Source: Acidobacteriota bacterium (GTDB lineage Bacteria; Acidobacteriota; Terriglobia; Terriglobales; Acidobacteriaceae). Taken from it: a stretch of 5,643 nt of DNA. Numbering within the stretch: the first letter of the stretch is position 1; each line of letters starts with the position of its first letter. The notes under the pieces were generated by a model, which saw only the letters and a list, made by a program, of their open reading frames with translations, did not search any database and was not told the origin of the DNA. The stretch is from contig JAJXXG010000441.1 in the NCBI GenBank assembly GCA_021781255.1, positions 1 through 5,643 on the forward strand. Reading direction: 5' to 3'. The position numbers and the translations under genes are program-made. Shown one piece after another: positions 1 through 5,643 of this stretch.

Positions 1-2061
<2,061 letters not shown>

Positions 2062-2076
2062 CGCTTGCGGCCTTGT

Positions 2077-2844
2077 TTACCGCATCACATAGCCGCCATC
2101 GACCGAGATAGACTGGCCGGTGACGTAGCTTGCGAGGTCGCTGCATAGGAACAAAACCACGTTCGCGATCTCTTCCGGGCTGCCTTCGCGCTGCATCGGC
2201 ACAAAGGTCTCACGCATGATCCTAAGCGCCTCGCCCTGACCTTCGGCCTCCATCTTGTCGGCCATTGGAGTGCGGATGAGACCAGGGCAAACGGCGTTCA
2301 CGCGGATGCCACGGGTCGCATATTCGAGGGCCGCGCTCTTGGTAAAACCGATCACACCGTGCTTCGCAGCGTGATATGTGCCGCGCTGATTGCCTCCAAC
2401 CAGGCCGCCAAGAGAGGAACAGTTGACGATTGCGCCGCTGCCTTGCTCACGCATCACCTGCAACTCGAACTTCATCGAGCTCCACACGCCGCGCAGATTG
2501 ACCGCCATTACGCGGTCGTAATCCTCGCGGGTCACATCGGCGGTCTCGGCCAGCTCGTTCTGAATGCCTGCATTGTTGTACGCAGCATCGAGACGGCCAA
2601 ACGCCGCCACCGTCTTCTTCACCATCGCCTCGACCTGGGCGTCGTCGGATACATCACAAGCGACAGCGAGCGTCTTGTGGCTCTTATCAGCGAGCCCCTC
2701 TGCTGCCGCTTGCACTTCGCTCTTGCTCCAATCGGCCAGCACGACCGCGGCGCCAGCCTCTGCGAATGCCCTCGCAGTCGCGAGCCCCAAACCCGATGCC
2801 GCACCCGTGACAAGAGCTACCTTGTTCTCAAACGAAATGACCAT
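2077..2844 (-). CDS. Classical short-chain dehydrogenase/reductase (SDR)
   Basis: This predicted cytosolic oxidoreductase of the classical SDR type is 255 aa, the normal size. In order it shows the Rossmann glycine motif TGAASGLG (13-20), Asp38 at the end of beta-2 (VVLADW), which favours NAD(H) over NADP(H), NNAG (90-93), Asn116, Ser144 in NCSS, the catalytic Tyr157-x3-Lys161 (YHAAK), and CPG (186-188). The C-terminal VTGQSISVDGG (241-251) is the usual SDR ending. All catalytic residues are present. The frame stays open upstream to an ATG at 2958, but those 38 extra codons do not resemble SDRs and would span the divergent promoter region. The ATG at 2844 matches the family start and has Shine-Dalgarno sequences. 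It is the first gene of the operon and diverges from the LysR gene, which probably regulates it. The substrate is unknown. Confidence 0.94.
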   Translation of the reverse strand: MVISFENKVALVTGAASGLGLATARAFAEAGAAVVLADWSKSEVQAAAEGLADKSHKTLAVACDVSDDAQVEAMVKKTVAAFGRLDAAYNNAGIQNELAETADVTREDYDRVMAVNLRGVWSSMKFELQVMREQGSGAIVNCSSLGGLVGGNQRGTYHAAKHGVIGFTKSAALEYATRGIRVNAVCPGLIRTPMADKMEAEGQGEALRIMRETFVPMQREGSPEEIANVVLFLCSDLASYVTGQSISVDGGYVMR

Positions 2845-2848
2845 AATG

Positions 2849-2859
2849 CTCCATCTCCT
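2849..2859 (-). promoter_or_regulatory. Ribosome-binding region fixing the SDR start
   Basis: Minus strand AGGAGATGGAG contains two candidate Shine-Dalgarno cores, AGGAG with a 10-nt spacer and GGAG with a 4-nt spacer, before the ATG at 2844. It supports this start over the ATG at 2958. Confidence 0.7.
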
Positions 2860-2923
2860 GTCGCCATTTGTTTTCGAGGCGCCTACAAAGAGAATAGATG
2901 GGGATTTGATGATGAGAGTGCTT

Positions 2924-2951
2924 TTGTTTTGCATATGGTTATGAATAGAAT
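2924..2951 (+). promoter_or_regulatory. Possible LysR-gene promoter giving a leaderless transcript
   Basis: TAGAAT (2946-2951) is a 5/6 match to the -10 hexamer. A weak -35-like TTGTTT (2924-2929) lies 16 nt upstream. A transcript from this -10 would start at or very near the ATG at 2958. That agrees with the lack of any Shine-Dalgarno sequence before the LysR gene. The -10 lies inside the palindrome at 2941-2955, so binding there would block transcription. The -35 match is poor, so this call is tentative. Confidence 0.35.
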
Positions 2952-2955
2952 TCAT
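2941..2955. promoter_or_regulatory. Candidate LysR-type operator: perfect T-N11-A palindrome
   Basis: The 15 bp ATGAATAGAATTCAT is a perfect inverted repeat (ATGAAT and ATTCAT arms, AGA centre). Its second and fourteenth bases form the T-N11-A spacing typical of LysR-family recognition sites. It sits 2 nt before the LysR start codon, in the 113-bp region between the divergent LysR and SDR genes. That is where such regulators normally bind to repress themselves and control the neighbour. The assignment rests on position and symmetry; binding is inferred. Confidence 0.6.
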
Positions 2956-2957
2956 CA

Positions 2958-3845
2958 ATGATGAGAAATGATCTTGCGGAGCTTTCTGCTTTCGTAACGG
3001 TGGCCCATGAGCGAAGCTTCACCCGTGCCGCCGCCCAGCTGGGTGTATCCCAGTCCGCTCTGAGTCACTCGATGCGGAGCCTCGAGAAAAGACTGGGCGT
3101 TCAACTGCTGGCTCGAACCACCCGAAGTGTGTCCGCTACTGCGGCAGGTACCGCTCTGCTGCAGGAACTCGCGCCAGCACTGGAGCGGATTGGAGCTGCT
3201 GTCGCGGAGACCGTGAAACATCGCGACCGTCCCGCAGGGCGAATCCGTCTCATCGTTCCGCGTACGGCCACCGAGATGGTGATACTTCCAAAACTCGCAC
3301 AGTTCGCTCGCAAATATCCGGAGATTGTTCTGGATGTTACTTCCTCAAACGATCCTGTCGATCTGATCGTTGGTGAGTATGACGCAGGAATTCAGCTCGG
3401 CGAGTTCATTCAGAGAGACATGATCGCGATCCCCGTGACCAGAGAGATGCGCCTTGCCGTGGTGGGCTCTGCAGGATATTTCGAATCAAACCCGACTCCA
3501 CGCCACCCACAGGACTTGAAAGACCACTCCTGCATCGGCTTTAAATTCAGCCATAGCCTTTACCGCTGGGAGTTTGAGAAGGGGCGCAGAAAGCTCACGG
3601 TGAGCCCGCAGGGGCCGGCTTCGTTCGATGATCCGGATTTGGTCATCCAGGCTGTGCTGGATGGCGTGGGGATCGGGACTACTATGGAAGCCTCGATTGA
3701 AGAGATGATCGCAAGGGGACGCCTGGTTCAGGTGCTCCGAGATTGGTGTCCATCGTTCCCCGGATATTTTCTCTATTATCCAAGCCGCCGGAATCAACCC
3801 GCTGCCCTGGCAGCTCTGATCGCTGCACTCCGCTTCTCCGGGTGA
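2958..3845 (+). CDS. LysR-family transcriptional regulator
   Basis: This 295-aa protein has the normal LysR length and layout. An N-terminal winged helix-turn-helix (about 5-65) contains SFTRAAAQLGVSQSALSHSM (20-39), then LEKRLGVQLLARTTR and a linker helix. A periplasmic-binding-protein-like effector domain follows from about residue 95, including VDLIVGEYDAGIQLG (134-148). The effector part resembles the CrgA-like group, which commonly regulates adjacent oxidoreductase genes. It is divergent from the SDR-CMD-reductase operon and is its likely regulator, activated by a small molecule related to that operon's substrate. Two adjacent ATGs (2958, 2961) could start it, and no Shine-Dalgarno sequence is visible before either. 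The C-terminus is complete. Confidence 0.94.
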   Translation: MMRNDLAELSAFVTVAHERSFTRAAAQLGVSQSALSHSMRSLEKRLGVQLLARTTRSVSATAAGTALLQELAPALERIGAAVAETVKHRDRPAGRIRLIVPRTATEMVILPKLAQFARKYPEIVLDVTSSNDPVDLIVGEYDAGIQLGEFIQRDMIAIPVTREMRLAVVGSAGYFESNPTPRHPQDLKDHSCIGFKFSHSLYRWEFEKGRRKLTVSPQGPASFDDPDLVIQAVLDGVGIGTTMEASIEEMIARGRLVQVLRDWCPSFPGYFLYYPSRRNQPAALAALIAALRFSG

Positions 3846-4277
3846 GTCCATCAGCATCGCGCAAGCCTGTCCATAGGCATCGGGAGAGGCGCTCTGTGAA
3901 GCAGCAGTCACGCACATGCGGCGGTCGGCTTCGTCGGGCGAGTTCGGCGTTCACTGCGAAACCGGTCAACACTTCCATTGCGCAGTGCAGTAGGGCCGTC
4001 TCGGAGACACTCATGGATCTCGCTCCACAATAGCCGGCATTTTCGCAGAGTCGCGCAAGCACGCATCGAACCAAATCCCCCTGACATGTCGGCTCTGCGC
4101 CAACTTGGCGGCATCGGAACGGACCGTCATCCGGCGGGACAGACCTCGCTTCCCGATGCCCCACTCCACAGAGTGGAGATACACTTCCACTTCAAGAGCG
4201 CATTGCCCTAGCAGGAGAGACTCCGATCCGGATGGGATAGGCGGCGCACCAGCCCCAAACTTCGTTCACCCTCAGAA
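3846..4277. other. Gene-poor stretch without a recognisable gene
   Basis: From the LysR stop to the promoter of the TetR gene I see no convincing coding region. Several frames stay open on both strands because of the GC content. None has a plausible ribosome site, a recognisable motif or a sensible relation to neighbours. The longest (minus strand, GTG at 4164 down to 3682) runs 164 nt into the LysR gene. No T-tailed hairpin that could serve as LysR terminator is seen. The only clear structure is the inverted repeat at 4164-4178, plus an 8-bp palindrome ATCCGGAT at 4226-4233. The stretch may hold decayed coding sequence, but I cannot name a family. Confidence 0.5.
4164..4178. repeat. 15-bp perfect inverted repeat
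   Basis: CTCCAC-AGA-GTGGAG has 6-bp arms and a 3-nt centre, about 180 bp before the TetR start. It is not followed by a T run, so it is not an intrinsic terminator. It could be an operator or a chance palindrome; the distance from the predicted -10 (about 130 bp) makes a simple repressor site less likely. Confidence 0.4.
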
Positions 4278-4312
4278 TTGACTTGACTACGCCGGTCGTG
4301 CGCCCATATAAA
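4278..4312 (+). promoter_or_regulatory. Sigma-70-like promoter for the TetR-GH2 unit
   Basis: Two overlapping TTGACT hexamers (4278-4283 and 4283-4288) precede TATAAA (4307-4312). The second gives an 18-nt spacer. Predicted transcription would start near 4319, leaving an untranslated leader of about 40 nt before the ATG at 4359. The leader contains TTCGAT twice in tandem (4326-4337), which might be bound by the regulator itself. This is the best promoter match in the window. Confidence 0.6.
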
Positions 4313-4358
4313 TCCGACATATCACTTCGATTTCGATACTTTGTTACGAATTGGCAGT

Positions 4359-5084
4359 ATGCCGCGAAAGAAAGAAAACAAACCGGCCCACACATATCAT
4401 GCGCACCGCGAGCGGCAGCGCCGGCGCATCCTTCATGCCGCGTGGAAACTGTTCGATGAGTACGGCATCGATCGCACCACCACGGCCGAGATCACGTCGG
4501 CCAGCGGAGTTCAGCCTTCCACGATGTATCAGTACTTCGCCAACAAGGAAGACATCGTCTGGGCCATTCTGCGTGAGTTGATGCAAGAGGTAAGCGAACG
4601 CTCGAAGCAAAGGCTGGAGGGTGCTCCGAACGCCATGGCGCGGCTCACGGCGCTACTGGACTTTATGGCCGATGAGCTAGAGAACAATCCAGCGAAGGTG
4701 CGATTCATGGCGCAATTTGATGCCATCTATGCGCGCGACTGGCCGGCGAAGCGGCTCATTACCCTGGAATCCCAAATCAACCCCGAAGGATTCAGGGTGT
4801 TCACGGAATTGATCCGCGAAGGCATTGCCGACGGATCACTTCGTTCCGATCTCGATCCCGATCTCACCATGCACGCAGTCATGAACGCTGTGATCGGAGC
4901 GCAACGCCGGCTGGCGTCCCTTGGGGACAAAGTCGCATTGGAGTATGGAAAGCCGATTGGTCAATTATTCCGCGAAACGATCCGTGTGCTCCTGATGGGA
5001 CTACGCGCCCCGGAGGCGTCAAAGATCCGGCGCTCACAAAAGCGGAAAACCGTCGATAGCCGCACTCGAAAGAGGTCTGCATGA
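4359..5084 (+). CDS. TetR/AcrR-family transcriptional regulator
   Basis: This 241-aa one-component DNA-binding protein has a TetR-type helix-turn-helix at about residues 21-68. It shows ILHAAWKLFDEYGIDRTTT, then EITSASGVQPSTMYQYFANK (44-63), whose STMYQYFxNKED segment is the family hallmark. The rest is a helical ligand-binding and dimerisation domain, poorly conserved as is normal, so the effector cannot be guessed. The C-terminus ends in a basic tail (IRRSQKRK to the end, with TRKRSA), longer than in many TetRs. I chose the ATG at 4359, immediately before PRKKENK. A TTG at 4341 would add six residues, and neither start has a good Shine-Dalgarno sequence. The stop overlaps the start of the glycoside hydrolase gene by 4 nt, so the two are probably one operon. 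Local control of that hydrolase is likely but inferred. Confidence 0.92.
   Translation: MPRKKENKPAHTYHAHRERQRRRILHAAWKLFDEYGIDRTTTAEITSASGVQPSTMYQYFANKEDIVWAILRELMQEVSERSKQRLEGAPNAMARLTALLDFMADELENNPAKVRFMAQFDAIYARDWPAKRLITLESQINPEGFRVFTELIREGIADGSLRSDLDPDLTMHAVMNAVIGAQRRLASLGDKVALEYGKPIGQLFRETIRVLLMGLRAPEASKIRRSQKRKTVDSRTRKRSA
5071..5075 (+). promoter_or_regulatory. Shine-Dalgarno of the GH2 gene inside the TetR coding sequence
   Basis: AGAGG lies 5 nt before the ATG at 5081, within the last codons of the TetR gene. With the ATGA stop-start overlap it supports translational coupling and fixes the hydrolase start ahead of its signal peptide. Confidence 0.65.
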
Positions 5085-5643
5085 AATTCCAATCTCGCAT
5101 CCTGATTCTTTTTGCCACCATGCTCGCATGGCTAGTGCCCGTCTCCGCTCACAGTGCGACTTCGAGCACGCCAAGACAGGTAATCGCGGCTGATGCCGGC
5201 TGGAAATTCATTCTTGGCGATCCAAACGGAGCAGAGGCTCCTTCCTTTGCGGATGCTTCCTGGCGCACAGCCGATCTGCCGCATGACTGGAGCATCGAGA
5301 GCAAACCCGGCAAGGACAACCCGAGCGGTGCGGGTGGCGGCTATTTCCCCGGCGGGACCGGGTGGTATCGGAAGACATTCCACGCTCCTGCCAGCTGGAA
5401 GGGCAAGCGCGTGAGCATTGAATTTGACGGCGTTTACCGCGACGCCACGGTATATCTCAACGGTCAACGACTCGGAACTCATCCATACGGCTACACCTCG
5501 TTTGCCTTCGACCTGACATCGGATCTGCATTACTCGGGCGCAAACGTGCTGGCTGTGCGCGTGGACAATTCAGCCCAGCCCAATAGCCGCTGGTACAGTG
5601 GCTCCGGCATCTACAGGCATGTCCGCGTCGTGGTGACGGATCC
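5081..5643 (+). CDS. Secreted glycoside hydrolase family 2 protein (beta-galactosidase type), 5' part
   Basis: The frame starts at 5081 and is open for 187 codons to the window edge, so only the N-terminal part is seen. Residues 1-26 form a Sec-type signal peptide: basic MKFQSR, hydrophobic ILILFATMLAWLV, then a small-residue end (VSAHSA). The protein should therefore act in the periplasm or outside. What follows is the GH2 N-terminal sugar-binding jelly roll: GWKF (40-43), ADLPHDW (64-70), GGTGWYRKTF (91-100), FDGVYRDATVYLNG (115-128), then HPYGYTSF and the characteristic NSRWYSGSGIYR (168-179). These motifs are typical of exo-acting bacterial GH2 beta-galactosidases. Beta-glucuronidases and mannosidases share the fold, so substrate specificity is not settled. 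The catalytic barrel with its two glutamates lies beyond the window. It overlaps the upstream TetR gene by 4 nt. Confidence 0.93.
   Translation, partial: MKFQSRILILFATMLAWLVPVSAHSATSSTPRQVIAADAGWKFILGDPNGAEAPSFADASWRTADLPHDWSIESKPGKDNPSGAGGGYFPGGTGWYRKTFHAPASWKGKRVSIEFDGVYRDATVYLNGQRLGTHPYGYTSFAFDLTSDLHYSGANVLAVRVDNSAQPNSRWYSGSGIYRHVRVVVTD

Noticed and set aside
2845..2958. N-terminal extension of the SDR to the ATG at 2958
   Set aside because: The 38 extra residues do not resemble an SDR, would cover the divergent promoter and palindrome, and the ATG at 2844 has ribosome-site sequences and the family's normal N-terminus.
2359..2961. Plus-strand open frame of 200 codons across the SDR gene and promoter region
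   Set aside because: It is the shadow of a clear SDR with all catalytic residues; no ribosome site or motif supports it.
3682..4164. Minus-strand open frame of 160 codons (GTG start) downstream of the LysR gene
   Set aside because: Its start has no properly spaced ribosome site, it runs 164 nt into the LysR coding region, and its composition (rich in Arg, Ser and Cys) and lack of motifs look like a shadow frame.
5638..5643. The window ends exactly in GGATCC, a BamHI site, as a cloned insert might
   Set aside because: The left end shows no matching site and a window cut at this point by chance is equally possible, so cloning origin is not claimed.

Overview
The window looks like chromosomal DNA of a moderately GC-rich Gram-negative heterotroph. 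Genes are closely packed with little intergenic space. They include one-component regulators, short-chain and aldo-keto redox enzymes, a twin-arginine-type leader and a secreted glycoside hydrolase. The overall flavour is that of a soil bacterium. Acidobacteriota is my best guess, with Proteobacteria as the alternative; both rest on impression only, since no taxonomic marker is present.

Left part, minus strand (about 2844 down to 217). Three genes lie head to tail with gaps of 15 and 24 nt, as in one operon: a classical NAD-type short-chain dehydrogenase (SDR), a double-domain carboxymuconolactone decarboxylase-like (CMD) protein with a possible Tat leader, and an aldo/keto reductase with an intact catalytic tetrad. 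A LysR-type regulator (2958-3845, plus) is divergent from them across a 113-bp intergenic region. That region holds a perfect 15-bp T-N11-A palindrome just before the LysR start codon. The arrangement suggests a LysR-controlled redox or detoxification cassette whose substrate cannot be read from sequence.

Far left (1-216, minus). Immediately after the aldo/keto reductase stop codon, in the same frame, is the C-terminal part of a serine recombinase (resolvase/invertase). It lacks its catalytic N-terminus and marks an old mobile-element or rearrangement boundary.

Middle (3846-4340). About 495 bp has no convincing gene. It holds a 15-bp inverted repeat and, at its right end, a good sigma-70-like promoter.

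Right part, plus strand. A TetR-family regulator (4359-5084) overlaps by 4 nt (ATGA) the start of a secreted glycoside hydrolase family 2 protein (beta-galactosidase type), which runs off the window at 5643. The two are probably cotranscribed and translationally coupled. They form a second unit, apparently unrelated to the redox operon.
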